This document shows positions 16,072 through 25,451 of a stretch of 64,000 nt of DNA, one piece after another. Source of the DNA: Chloroflexi bacterium HGW-Chloroflexi-2 (GTDB lineage Bacteria; Chloroflexota; Anaerolineae; Anaerolineales; Anaerolineaceae). The first letter of the stretch is position 1. Each line of letters opens with the position of its first letter. The notes beneath the pieces were generated by a model. That model saw nothing but the letters and a program-made list of their open reading frames with translations. It did not search any database and had not been told where the DNA came from. The DNA lies in NCBI GenBank assembly GCA_002840735.1, contig PHBY01000002.1, positions 186,001 through 250,000 on the forward strand, written 5' to 3'. The position numbers were made by a program, and so were the translations under genes.

Positions 16072-17569
16072 ATTGGAACGTAAGAAACAAAAAACATTAT
16101 TTTTTAACATCATCATATTTACGTTAGTTTTCTTTATGGCTGTCAGAGTGCCCATGGATTCGGATTTTTGGTGGCATATTCGTGCTGGACAATTGAGTTT
16201 GATGAACGATTCTCCAATACTGGAAGATCTGACAACATTTACTGTATTTAAATCTCCCTGGGTAAACCATAGTTGGCTTTCGCAGGTATTCTATTTTTTA
16301 ATTCAAAATTCACTTGGGAATATTGGTATCATGCTGAGTGTTACCATAATTGCAACGCTCAGCATTTTCTTTGTCTTCATTCGGCTTAAATCTAACCCTA
16401 TCAGTAACGGATTCACAATCTTGCTTTGTGTTATGACAACAGCGGTCGTTTGGTCTCCGAGACCTCAATTACTGACTTTATTGTTCTTTTCAATTTTAAC
16501 GTACTTATTAACAGAAAAATCGATCTTTTCAGATAAAATCCCAACCTTACTAATTCCTATCTTATTTTTAGTCTGGGGAAATCTGCATGCGGGTTTCAGC
16601 ATTGGTATTATCTTGATCATCACAATTTTTGCCGGTAATGCTTTGGATTTTCTTTTATCTAAAGGGAAATCAAATCAAAATCAATATAAAACACTCATAT
16701 ATTGGTTACTAATGATTGTTGTTTGTTCATTGATTGTCATGATCAATCCTAATGGAATCGGGATCTGGCAAGTGCAATTTAACACGATAAACCTCCCATC
16801 TTTGCAAAATCTCATACCTGAATGGGCATCACCGAATTTCCATGAGTTATATCAACAACCATTTTTGTGGTTGTGGTTATTATTGGTATTTTTCTTCATG
16901 GCAAATAGAACCAGCTATAAATTTGCCACGATTATTCCATTGCTCGTTTTGGGTGGACTTGGTTTCATATCCAGACGAAATTATGTTTATTTTGCAATAT
17001 TTACAATCCCTTTGCTTAGCAATGAATTGCAACGTTTTTTTGATATGTATATCAAGGATTCTCTCCCGGAAAAAGGAATTCTGAATAATATTAAAAATTT
17101 TAATAAAAAGTCTGATAATAAATTTTCGAAATTTATCAATCTTATTTTTGTTGGATTTTTATGGTTTGTAACAACTTGGAAAATTGTTTATCTGAGTTCT
17201 CCCATAATTTTTGATGTTTATGAGAAAATGAGTTTTCCAAAGGAAGCAATCACCGCCATAGAAAAGGAAGAATTAACCGATTTGCGGTGTCTTAATTCCT
17301 ATACGTGGGGTGGGTATATTTCCTGGAAATTACCAGAAATGAAAATTTATATTGATGGTCGAACTGATTTGTATGGTGAAAAACTAATCCAGGATTGGAT
17401 TGAAATGGTTAATGGTGAAGAAACCTGGATGGATAAATTTGAACTTTATGATATCAATTGTGTTTTCCTGGAAGAGGATAGACCCATTATTAATTTATTG
17501 GGGAATAACGGTTGGCAAGTGATTTATTCGGATAGTCTTTCCGTCATAATGACGAACCAGAATCAATAA
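16058..17569 (+). CDS. polytopic membrane protein, GT-C-like
   Basis: A 503-residue membrane protein with about ten helices. After helix 1 comes the loop MDSDFWWHIRAGQ, with an Asp-x-Asp that may be catalytic, then WVNHSWLSQVFYF. A soluble C-terminal domain contains WKLPEMKIYIDGRTDLYG. I know this motif set only from uncharacterised membrane proteins; the GT-C relation is inferred from topology and context. It is followed by a striking 18-bp hairpin at 17608. Confidence 0.65.
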   Translation: MNSIELERKKQKTLFFNIIIFTLVFFMAVRVPMDSDFWWHIRAGQLSLMNDSPILEDLTTFTVFKSPWVNHSWLSQVFYFLIQNSLGNIGIMLSVTIIATLSIFFVFIRLKSNPISNGFTILLCVMTTAVVWSPRPQLLTLLFFSILTYLLTEKSIFSDKIPTLLIPILFLVWGNLHAGFSIGIILIITIFAGNALDFLLSKGKSNQNQYKTLIYWLLMIVVCSLIVMINPNGIGIWQVQFNTINLPSLQNLIPEWASPNFHELYQQPFLWLWLLLVFFFMANRTSYKFATIIPLLVLGGLGFISRRNYVYFAIFTIPLLSNELQRFFDMYIKDSLPEKGILNNIKNFNKKSDNKFSKFINLIFVGFLWFVTTWKIVYLSSPIIFDVYEKMSFPKEAITAIEKEELTDLRCLNSYTWGGYISWKLPEMKIYIDGRTDLYGEKLIQDWIEMVNGEETWMDKFELYDINCVFLEEDRPIINLLGNNGWQVIYSDSLSVIMTNQNQ

Positions 17570-17607
17570 TACTATTCTTTGTATCATCTCAATAAATCGG
17601 GGCAAGC

Positions 17608-17645
17608 GGGTGTTATTGGCGTGCGTCCGCACGCCAATAACACCC
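17608..17645. repeat. perfect 18-bp inverted repeat (hairpin)
   Basis: Left arm 17608-17625 begins GGGTGTTATTGG and right arm 17628-17645 is its exact complement, with only TC between. Beyond the arms AGCGG (left) and CCGCT (right) can extend pairing around a TGA bulge. It sits between convergent genes, is GC-rich against AT-rich surroundings, and lacks a T-run, so it may be a bidirectional terminator or a REP-like element. Confidence 0.9.
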
Positions 17646-17669
17646 TGACCGCTAATTATTGAAAGGACA

Positions 17670-18470
17670 CTATTCGTCAACATAAAAATTTTGTATTTCT
17701 TTACTCGATTGATTATGAATGTTTTCTAAAACCGGGAATTCGTAGCGCCATTTGTAAACATTATTGATGTCAATTTGTGAAGATGAGAACCCTTGGTGAT
17801 TTTCAAAATTTGTTTGAATGACACCTAAATGATCAATAATTGAACTGTTTCCACCAAATTCTGTTTTATTAATATTTCCACAAATATTTGCAGAGACCAT
17901 GATCGTTTGATTTTCAATTGCACGGGCATGTAGCAGTACATTGAAATGATTGATTCTTTTTTGTGGCCATTGAGCGGGGAGGACGCAAATTTCGACATTA
18001 TTGTAAGCATAACTTCTGAAAATTTCCGGAAATCTCAAATCATAACAAATTGCCATTCCAATTTTTAAATTCCAAATATGCAGAATTGATAAATTATTCC
18101 CTGGTTTGAAATTTGTAAATTCATTCAAATGGGGAAACAGATTATTTTTGTTGTAAGTAGCAATTTGACCTTCCGGACTTACGATCACTAATTGATTAAA
18201 AAAACCTTCGTCCCCTTCAATTATGTAACTTCCTGCAATCAATAAATTCTTTTTTTGTGCAATCAATTGTAAACGAGAAATTATTTCCCGATTGGCTGTA
18301 TCTGCTTGATCCAAATTCTCAGTAAAACCACTTGTCCAAAGCTCCGGTAATACTACTAAGTGCTTTTCTGCTTCAGGCAACTTTAATAAATTCTGTTTTA
18401 CATTTTCGAAATTTTTTTCAAACTGGTCTAATAGACAATTTACCTGTAGTATAGAAAATGTGATAATCAT
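17670..18470 (-). CDS. carbon-nitrogen hydrolase (nitrilase family, omega-amidase-like)
   Basis: A 266-residue cytoplasmic amidohydrolase of the nitrilase superfamily. The catalytic triad is visible: Glu43 in LPELWTSGF, Lys108 in YNKNNLFPH, and Cys142 in GMAICYDLRFPE. The WTSGF and LRFPE contexts resemble YafV/Nit2 omega-amidases, which hydrolyse alpha-keto amides such as ketoglutaramate; this specificity is inference. It interrupts the glycosyltransferase region on the opposite strand and is divergent from the gene at 18514. Confidence 0.88.
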   Translation of the reverse strand: MIITFSILQVNCLLDQFEKNFENVKQNLLKLPEAEKHLVVLPELWTSGFTENLDQADTANREIISRLQLIAQKKNLLIAGSYIIEGDEGFFNQLVIVSPEGQIATYNKNNLFPHLNEFTNFKPGNNLSILHIWNLKIGMAICYDLRFPEIFRSYAYNNVEICVLPAQWPQKRINHFNVLLHARAIENQTIMVSANICGNINKTEFGGNSSIIDHLGVIQTNFENHQGFSSSQIDINNVYKWRYEFPVLENIHNQSSKEIQNFYVDE

Positions 18471-18513
18471 ATTTATCTTTTATAATAAGGAATATCATTA
18501 ACCTGGAATATAT

Positions 18514-19749
18514 ATGAACCGCAAACAACAGAGAACCATCAAAGAAACATTGCAGATCTTATTATTATTGATCATAGTAGGTTTATTTATTTTTGGCAAT
18601 CTGCAGTACACAGCTAAAAACCCTGGTGGAAATGATTTTCTTGTTCATTGGGTTGGCACTCAATCTTTTGTAAAAGAAGGGATTAGCCCATATTCTGATA
18701 ACGTAGCATTACGCATACAAAATCTGGTTTATGGACGACCTGCACAAGCAGGAGAACATGAACTAAGAGTCGCGTATCCTTTTTATTCAGTTTTCATATT
18801 TCTTCCCTTTTCTTTAATTGATGATTTCACTGTCGCCAGAGCACTATGGATGACTGCGTTGGAATTTTTAATAATATTTTCAACAATCATGATGATCAGA
18901 ATGGTGAATTGGAAACCCAAATTTCTGATTACATTTTTGATCATAGTGTTCAGTCTATTTTGGTATCATGGCTTACGATCAATCATTAATGGAAACGCGG
19001 TAGTTTTAATATTATTTTTAATCATATTGTCAATTTATGCGATTATCCATAAGCAGGATGAATTGGCGGGAATTTGTTTAGCCTTTATAACCATCAAACC
19101 TCAAGTAGTTTTTGCTTTTATAATTTTTTTGGTTTTTTGGTCATTATCAAACCGTAGATACAAAGTTATTTTTTGGTTTTTTGGATCATTAATAGCGTTA
19201 ATCGTATTAGGTTTATTTATTATGCCCACCTGGCCGATGGAATTCATTAGAGAAGTCTTTCGTTACCCGAGTTATAATCCTCCGGGAACACCGGCAACTG
19301 CATTGGCGGAAATCCTGCCTGGAATAGGCCGGCAACTTGGAATTATTTTATCTGTGGTGAGTGCTTTAATATTATTGGTTGAGTGGTTTTTTGGAAGATA
19401 TTCACGTGAGAATAAATTCATCTGGATTTCTTCACTAACATTAGCAATGGGTCAATGGCTTAATGTTCAAACTGATCCTGGAAATTTTCTTATCATGTTT
19501 CCTGCAATAATCTTAATTCTTCGGATCATCGAGGATCGCTGGAGAAATTCTGGTCAATGGATCATTCTATTGTTTTTAAGCGTACTTTTTTTTATTCCAT
19601 GGATAATTTTTATCAGAACCATTGATTTTGGATATCAACCTCTTCAAAATCCAATCATGTTTTTTCCTGTTCCGCTAATGCTAATAATTGGTTTATTTTG
19701 GGTGAGATGGTGGGTAAAGAATCCAGTCACAGATATTATCAATTCCTGA
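18514..19749 (+). CDS. GT87/DUF2029 membrane mannosyltransferase-like protein
   Basis: A 411-residue polytopic protein of the GT87 (DUF2029) type. Landmarks are the first outer loop NPGGNDFLVHWVGTQSF, the block SPYSDNVALRIQNLVYG, VAYPFYSVFIFLPFS, and TIKPQVVFAFIIFLVFW. Actinobacterial relatives are polyprenyl-phosphomannose dependent mannosyltransferases; whether that holds here is unknown. It overlaps the next gene by 43 bases in another frame, so the run 18514-24257 is one operon. Confidence 0.78.
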   Translation: MNRKQQRTIKETLQILLLLIIVGLFIFGNLQYTAKNPGGNDFLVHWVGTQSFVKEGISPYSDNVALRIQNLVYGRPAQAGEHELRVAYPFYSVFIFLPFSLIDDFTVARALWMTALEFLIIFSTIMMIRMVNWKPKFLITFLIIVFSLFWYHGLRSIINGNAVVLILFLIILSIYAIIHKQDELAGICLAFITIKPQVVFAFIIFLVFWSLSNRRYKVIFWFFGSLIALIVLGLFIMPTWPMEFIREVFRYPSYNPPGTPATALAEILPGIGRQLGIILSVVSALILLVEWFFGRYSRENKFIWISSLTLAMGQWLNVQTDPGNFLIMFPAIILILRIIEDRWRNSGQWIILLFLSVLFFIPWIIFIRTIDFGYQPLQNPIMFFPVPLMLIIGLFWVRWWVKNPVTDIINS

Positions 19750-21212
19750 AAAACAATAATCAAAAAATCACTGTAATTTTGATTTTTATTATTGGAATAA
19801 TATTAAGAATCTTATTCATTAGATCACGTGAAATTGCCTATGATGACGCCTTCAGTTATTTTTTGGCCCGAAGTCCTTTACAAGATATCATCTCTGGAAC
19901 TGCAGCTGATACAATGCCTCCGTTGTATTATTTCTTATTGCACTTCTGGATGAAAATAAGCGACAATTTGTGGTTCTTAAGATTATTGAATATTTCAATT
20001 AATTTAATTACTGCGTGGTTGGTTTTTGCAATCACAAAAGAACTATTTAATCCCTCAAGTGCATTGATTGCCACTTTCCTATTTCTGATTTCTCCCTTCC
20101 AGATTTATCACTCACAAGAATTAAGGATGTACGCAGTTTTACTGCTAGGGCAGGTTGGTTACTTTTATGCTTTTTTGAAGATTTTTCGTTCATCAGGAAA
20201 AATGAATTTTCTCTGGATTGCAGCGGGTGTTTTTTTTGGACTGATTGCAATGTATTCTCATAATCTGGGAATTATTGGTCTGATTTCAGTTAATGTGATA
20301 CTTCTGTTTAAACGAAATTGCAGAATTTTTAAGAATCTTTTCCTAGTTCAATTTTTCATTCTACTATTTTCAATTCCCTGGTTTTTGTATTTACCTCAAC
20401 AAATTGAGAAAGTTCAACAGGCATTCTGGACTCAAACGCCAGGTATTATCGATATAATCCAGGCTTTATTATCTCTCTTCGCTTTCTTACCCATGTCGAC
20501 TTTATTTACCGGCGTCGTTCTGATTATTATTGTCCAAAGTTTCATTCTTCTGTCAGTATTTTTATTTAAGAATAAATCAGTGAAATACTCAATTATTGCC
20601 TTGTTGATGTTTTTTCCACCTACAATAATATTTATTTTGTCTTTTTTTGTTAAACCTGTGTTTGTACCACGAATCTTTATACTGAGTTCGGTATGGTTTT
20701 TTATCTTGTTCGCGGCGTTTATTGAAAAGAATAAAAGCAACTATTTAGGAATAATAAATCTTGGTTTATTTATTTTCATTAGTATTATTTCATTACCTTT
20801 TTATTATCAATTTAATAACTTCCCGAGGTCTCCTTTTAAAGAATTAGCTAATACGTTGGAGAATTTTGGTCCTGAGGTGGTGGTCGTTCATGATAATAAA
20901 TTATCTTTCTTCCCAACGATGTCTCATATAGAGCGGGAAAATACTTATTATTTACAGGATCTGCCTGGCTCTCCAAATGACACATTGGCACATGACTCTC
21001 AATTGGCTTTAGGTTTTATTGCATGTGAGAGCATAGAACCTTTTTTGGAAATGGACAAGTTGGTTTTTGTAGTTTTCCAGAAAACATTGGATGAATATGG
21101 GCAAAGCAATTTAGATCACCCGGTCGTAGTAATTTTACGAAATGAGTATAAAGAGATAGAAAAATTTTATATAGGTGACATTGTGATATTCCGAGTCGAG
21201 GAGAAACGATGA
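19707..21212 (+). CDS. GT39/ArnT-like membrane glycosyltransferase
   Basis: A 501-residue GT-C protein. First outer loop EIAYDDAFSYFLARSPL has the acidic pair of the PMT_2/ArnT family, followed by TADTMPPLYYFLLHFW; HSQELRMYAVLLL is a further family landmark. About eleven helices and a soluble end. The ATG at 19707 is taken rather than the TTG at 19698; both overlap the preceding gene. The following gene overlaps by ATGA. Donor probably a polyprenyl-phosphate sugar. Confidence 0.8.
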   Translation: MVGKESSHRYYQFLKNNNQKITVILIFIIGIILRILFIRSREIAYDDAFSYFLARSPLQDIISGTAADTMPPLYYFLLHFWMKISDNLWFLRLLNISINLITAWLVFAITKELFNPSSALIATFLFLISPFQIYHSQELRMYAVLLLGQVGYFYAFLKIFRSSGKMNFLWIAAGVFFGLIAMYSHNLGIIGLISVNVILLFKRNCRIFKNLFLVQFFILLFSIPWFLYLPQQIEKVQQAFWTQTPGIIDIIQALLSLFAFLPMSTLFTGVVLIIIVQSFILLSVFLFKNKSVKYSIIALLMFFPPTIIFILSFFVKPVFVPRIFILSSVWFFILFAAFIEKNKSNYLGIINLGLFIFISIISLPFYYQFNNFPRSPFKELANTLENFGPEVVVVHDNKLSFFPTMSHIERENTYYLQDLPGSPNDTLAHDSQLALGFIACESIEPFLEMDKLVFVVFQKTLDEYGQSNLDHPVVVILRNEYKEIEKFYIGDIVIFRVEEKR

Positions 21213-22792
21213 GAAAGCGGGATTTTCTTATCCTTTATTTTCTCGGTTTAATTATTTTGTCCTTAACATTTATATTTCAATCGGATCCTGGTTATATGGA
21301 TTCTGAATTTTATTACCTAGGCGCTAAGCAAATAATAAACAGATCTATGGAAATCCCAGTTATTTGGAATTATCTGGATAACACATCAAGTTTTCCTGCC
21401 CCAATTTTCTCTTATTGGATGCCGTTTCCTTCTTTACTGGCTGCTTTTTCCATGTTAATTTTTGGTACCAGTTTCCTGGGAAGTCGAATAATTTTGCTGG
21501 TGATTGCGGCAGGATTGGCACCTTTTACCTATTGGATTGCTGTAAAAATCACGTCAAACAGATTTACAGGTATGATGGCTGGTTCAATGGCGATTTTTAG
21601 CGGGTATTATTTGAAATTTTTGACAATTCCAGAAACGATATTACCTTATATGTTTTTGGGAATTCTTTATTTTTATTTTTTTGAAAGATTTACTTCGAGT
21701 GACTATGAAAAAGAGGTCAATTCTAAGGATTTTTTATTCATGGGTTTGATAACCGGATTATTACATCTCACCAGGGTCGATGGAATTATTTTCTTCATTA
21801 TAGGATTAGCATTATTTATTTTCCTGTTTCTGAAAAGTAAAAAAAATATCAATAAAAAGTGGATATTAAACATTGTGATTTTTATTGGATCGTATTGTTT
21901 GGTTATGAGTTTTTGGTTTGTCTCTAACTTATATTTTTACGATTCAATTTTTGCACCTGCGACCTCAAAAGCTATCTGGATTGCAACTTATGACGATACT
22001 TTCATTTTTCCGGCATCAAAATTGAATTTGAATTATTGGTGGCAGAATGCTCTTGAATTGAGATCAGCCCAAATTTTTGATGCAATTAAACTAAACTTTG
22101 GTACTTTTCTTGGTGTTCAATTAATGATATTTGGTCTGCCTTTATTTATTTTTGGAGTTAAGAGAAATATTAAAAACCCTTTTATGCGCATAGGTATAGT
22201 ATTTTATTTAATGATATTTTTTTCTATGACCATAATTTTCCCATTAGCCGGAGAGCGCGGCGGTTTCTTGCATTCGGCTTCTGCAGTTCAAATATTGATA
22301 TGGATTCTGATCGCAGATGGATTACAGGGCTTTTTTGAGTGGGGGATAAGAAAGAGAAATTGGAATTTAAATCGAAGTCAAAGTATGTTTGGAACAGCAT
22401 TTATCGTCATCATTGCACTATTTACTCTTTTCGTTTATAAGAATGACGTCATAGGAGCTTCTACTCAGGAGTTAAAGTGGGAGCAAGATTACAAACAGTA
22501 TGAAAAGATTGAAGAAATAATTTTTCAGAAATCACTAAACAAAACGGATGTGATTATGATCAATAATCCACTTGGATATTATTATTCAACTGGGCGGTGG
22601 AGTATTGTTGTCCCTAATGCAGATGTTAATCAACTTCTTGAAGTCCTGCAACTTTTCGAAGTGAAATATCTGGTTTTGGATGAGAATTTACCAGAAAAAT
22701 TTAATGAGTATCATGATAATTTGATCAACACATATTTCAAATTTCTCCAGGAAACACAAACCGGAATAAAGATATATGAATATAAGAAGTAA
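21209..22792 (+). CDS. polytopic membrane protein, GT-C-like
   Basis: A 527-residue membrane protein with about ten helices. The first loop has DPGYMDSEFYYLGAKQI, then FPAPIFSYWMPFPSLL, and LTRVDGIIFFI after helix 6; the final 100 residues are soluble (GYYYSTGRWSIVVPN). The arrangement matches GT-C enzymes with acidic residues in loop 1. It overlaps both neighbours (4 bases upstream, 17 downstream), so translation is coupled. Specific function not recognised. Confidence 0.68.
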   Translation: MRKRDFLILYFLGLIILSLTFIFQSDPGYMDSEFYYLGAKQIINRSMEIPVIWNYLDNTSSFPAPIFSYWMPFPSLLAAFSMLIFGTSFLGSRIILLVIAAGLAPFTYWIAVKITSNRFTGMMAGSMAIFSGYYLKFLTIPETILPYMFLGILYFYFFERFTSSDYEKEVNSKDFLFMGLITGLLHLTRVDGIIFFIIGLALFIFLFLKSKKNINKKWILNIVIFIGSYCLVMSFWFVSNLYFYDSIFAPATSKAIWIATYDDTFIFPASKLNLNYWWQNALELRSAQIFDAIKLNFGTFLGVQLMIFGLPLFIFGVKRNIKNPFMRIGIVFYLMIFFSMTIIFPLAGERGGFLHSASAVQILIWILIADGLQGFFEWGIRKRNWNLNRSQSMFGTAFIVIIALFTLFVYKNDVIGASTQELKWEQDYKQYEKIEEIIFQKSLNKTDVIMINNPLGYYYSTGRWSIVVPNADVNQLLEVLQLFEVKYLVLDENLPEKFNEYHDNLINTYFKFLQETQTGIKIYEYKK

Positions 22793-24257
22793 AGAAAATT
22801 CCATATTTATCAATCATAATTTGCTATTAATTCTCGGAGGTATTATTGTTCAGGTTATTTACCTGGGAATTTCATTCAAATTTTTCGGGATTGGATTTCC
22901 TCTGGATGATTCCTGGATACATCAGACCTATGCAAGAAATTTAGTTGAATACGGTGGATGGTTTTTTATTCCTGGTATTCTTTCGGCAGGTTCAACTTCT
23001 CCTTTATGGACATTGTTTTTAACGCCAGGACATTTATTTCAGACTGATTTTTTTTATTATTGGACATTTTTTATATCCGGGATATTGTTCATTGGGTCAT
23101 CGATCGTTTTTCAAAAATTATTTGAAAAATTGATCGGTAAAACAACAAAATATCCCTGGGCTGGATTTTTATTTTTATTTGAATGGCATCTCGTTTGGTC
23201 TGTAAATTCAGGTATGGAAACAGTCCTTTTTATTTTTATTATTTTGTCGGTTTTTTATTATTTATTATCAAAAGTAAACAAGAATCTCTGGCTATTATGG
23301 ATCTTACTAGGAATTGTACTGTTTGTCAGGCCTGATGGATTAACACTTTTAGGACCTTTTTTATTAATAAATATAGTTAATATTCCCAAAAAAATCAATC
23401 ACTCACGGAAGAATTTTGTTTTTGGATTTCTGGTAGTGAGTATTTTTATGATCCTTTATGCATTGTTTAACATGCATTTATCCGGTGAGGTATTACCAAA
23501 TACTTTTTTTGCCAAACAAGCTGAATATCAAATGTTTTACGAAAAATCTCTTATTTCTAGATTTTTGGATATGTTTTTAGTTTCATTGACTGGTTCCGGA
23601 ATTTTATTACTTCCTGGCTTTCTTTATTATTTTTATGATTCGGTTAAGAAAGGAAGTTGGGAAGTGATTTCAGTTTATTTGTGGTTCCTAGGATATTTAT
23701 TAATTTATGCTACTCGATTGCCGGTGACATATCAACATGGTAGATATGTTATTCCGACGATACCTGTTTATTTCTTATTATCTGTGATTGGTATTTATTC
23801 ATTTTTCCAAGATTCAAAGACAAACCGGAATCTGGTGAAATTTGGTTATCAGTTATCCATCCTTGCTGTTTTATTAATATTTTTCATATTAGGTGGAAAA
23901 GCCTATGCAGAGGATGTTGCCATAATCCAATCCGAAATGGTTGAAACAGCCAATTGGATTAATAAGAATTTGCCACCAGATATTGTTATCGCAGCACATG
24001 ATATAGGTGCATTGGGATTTTTTGCTGGTCGTGAAATTATAGATTTAGCGGGATTAATTTCTCCAGAGGTAATTCCTTTCATTCGGAATGAAGATCAATT
24101 ATCAAAATATCTTGATGAGAAACATGCAGATTATCTGGTGATTTTTCCGGGATGGTATGACAAACTGGATCAGTCAAAAAAAGTAATTTATAGAACAAAT
24201 GGAATCTATTCTCCTAAAGCTGGAGGAGAAAATATGACAATATTTATTTGGGATTAG
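22776..24257 (+). CDS. polytopic membrane protein, GT-C-like
   Basis: A 493-residue membrane protein, last in the run of overlapping genes. Loop 1 reads GFPLDDSWIHQTYARNL with an Asp-Asp pair, followed by SAGSTSPLWTLFL; VRPDGLTLLGP and LPVTYQHGRYVIP occur later, and the soluble C terminus includes AAHDIGALGFFAGREIIDLAGL. This set is shared by a Chloroflexota membrane family annotated as glycosyltransferases. Sugar and acceptor unknown. Confidence 0.68.
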   Translation: MNIRSKENSIFINHNLLLILGGIIVQVIYLGISFKFFGIGFPLDDSWIHQTYARNLVEYGGWFFIPGILSAGSTSPLWTLFLTPGHLFQTDFFYYWTFFISGILFIGSSIVFQKLFEKLIGKTTKYPWAGFLFLFEWHLVWSVNSGMETVLFIFIILSVFYYLLSKVNKNLWLLWILLGIVLFVRPDGLTLLGPFLLINIVNIPKKINHSRKNFVFGFLVVSIFMILYALFNMHLSGEVLPNTFFAKQAEYQMFYEKSLISRFLDMFLVSLTGSGILLLPGFLYYFYDSVKKGSWEVISVYLWFLGYLLIYATRLPVTYQHGRYVIPTIPVYFLLSVIGIYSFFQDSKTNRNLVKFGYQLSILAVLLIFFILGGKAYAEDVAIIQSEMVETANWINKNLPPDIVIAAHDIGALGFFAGREIIDLAGLISPEVIPFIRNEDQLSKYLDEKHADYLVIFPGWYDKLDQSKKVIYRTNGIYSPKAGGENMTIFIWD

Positions 24258-24348
24258 TATTTTTTGGATTTTCTGGATACAGTATGCTAAAATATCAATC
24301 GATTTATTTCAATAAACGCTTTCTCAATAAAAAAATAGGAGTCAACAA

Positions 24349-25425
24349 ATGGCTGAAAATATGACGAGTGTCAATGAATTTTTAACTGAAATTGAGAATG
24401 AATATGAACAAGCACAAAAGACTTTAAAAGAAATAGATATGATGCTGGATCAAAGTCAGGCAGAATTATCAAAACTAATCCAAAGGAACACCTCAGCCAA
24501 TTCTCATTTACAACAAATTCAGAATCAATTTGACACCATTCCTAGAAGTGATATTCGTCAAGCATATAATTCAGCCCTTGATTCTCAACAAAGAATGTTA
24601 GTCATGCGCTCACAATTAGAAAAATTGCAAAACGATCAATCTAATTTAAAGAGAAAAGTTATATTAATTGATCAAATCAGACAATTTTTTCCTGATCAAC
24701 CATTATTGAATAAAACCGGAAAAACTGGTTCTCTTGTCTCATATGGTAGTGGAGATGGATTTTCTGTTCTAGAAATGATGATTAATTCACAGGAAACAGA
24801 ACGCCAGCGTTTATCTCGTCAAATGCACGATGGTCCAGCTCAGGCGTTATCAAATTTCATTGTGCAAACTGAGATTGCAGCCAGATTATTTGAGATTGAT
24901 AAAGAAAAAGCGAAAAATGAATTAGAAAATCTTAAAGGCGCAGCAATGTCTACGTTTCAAAAGGTGAGAAATTTCATCTCAGAGTTACGCCCAATGATGT
25001 TGGATGATTTGGGATTGTTTCCAACGATCAAAAAATATGTGGAAATCTTTAAAGAACAGCATGGAGTAGATGTCAATTTAACAATCAATAGTCAGGATCG
25101 TCGGTTTGAACCTTTCCTTGAGGTTATGGTATTTAGAGCTTTACAAGAATTAATGGGGAATGCTGTTCGACATAATCAGGATCAACCTGTTAAAGTTCAG
25201 ATTTCTGTTCAGATAGCCATGGATGACAATCAAATAAAAATTACTGTTTCGGATAATGGTAAAGGATTCAATCAAAATGAAACTAAATCCGGGTCTGGAT
25301 TAGGTTTGAAATTAATTCGTGATAGAGTCGAAATGCTTGGTGGATTTTATGATATTGATACAGCAACTGGTCAGGGCTGTAGAGTTTCTTTCACCATTCC
25401 GATCATTTCTTCTGAATTAGAATAA
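24349..25425 (+). CDS. DegS-like sensor histidine kinase (HisKA_3)
   Basis: A 358-residue soluble kinase. Residues 1-110 form a long coiled coil as in DegS, with no membrane segment, so it senses a cytoplasmic signal. Phosphoacceptor His160 lies in QETERQRLSRQMHDGPAQ; the ATPase domain shows NAVRHNQ (N box), DNGKGF and GSGLGLKLIRDR. A TAGGAG site precedes the ATG. No response regulator is adjacent; NarL-type partners lie only at 46784, so pairing is uncertain. Followed 26 bases later by the phosphofructokinase. Confidence 0.92.
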   Translation: MAENMTSVNEFLTEIENEYEQAQKTLKEIDMMLDQSQAELSKLIQRNTSANSHLQQIQNQFDTIPRSDIRQAYNSALDSQQRMLVMRSQLEKLQNDQSNLKRKVILIDQIRQFFPDQPLLNKTGKTGSLVSYGSGDGFSVLEMMINSQETERQRLSRQMHDGPAQALSNFIVQTEIAARLFEIDKEKAKNELENLKGAAMSTFQKVRNFISELRPMMLDDLGLFPTIKKYVEIFKEQHGVDVNLTINSQDRRFEPFLEVMVFRALQELMGNAVRHNQDQPVKVQISVQIAMDDNQIKITVSDNGKGFNQNETKSGSGLGLKLIRDRVEMLGGFYDIDTATGQGCRVSFTIPIISSELE

Positions 25426-25451
25426 TTTATTTTTTTATTTAGGAGTATTTT

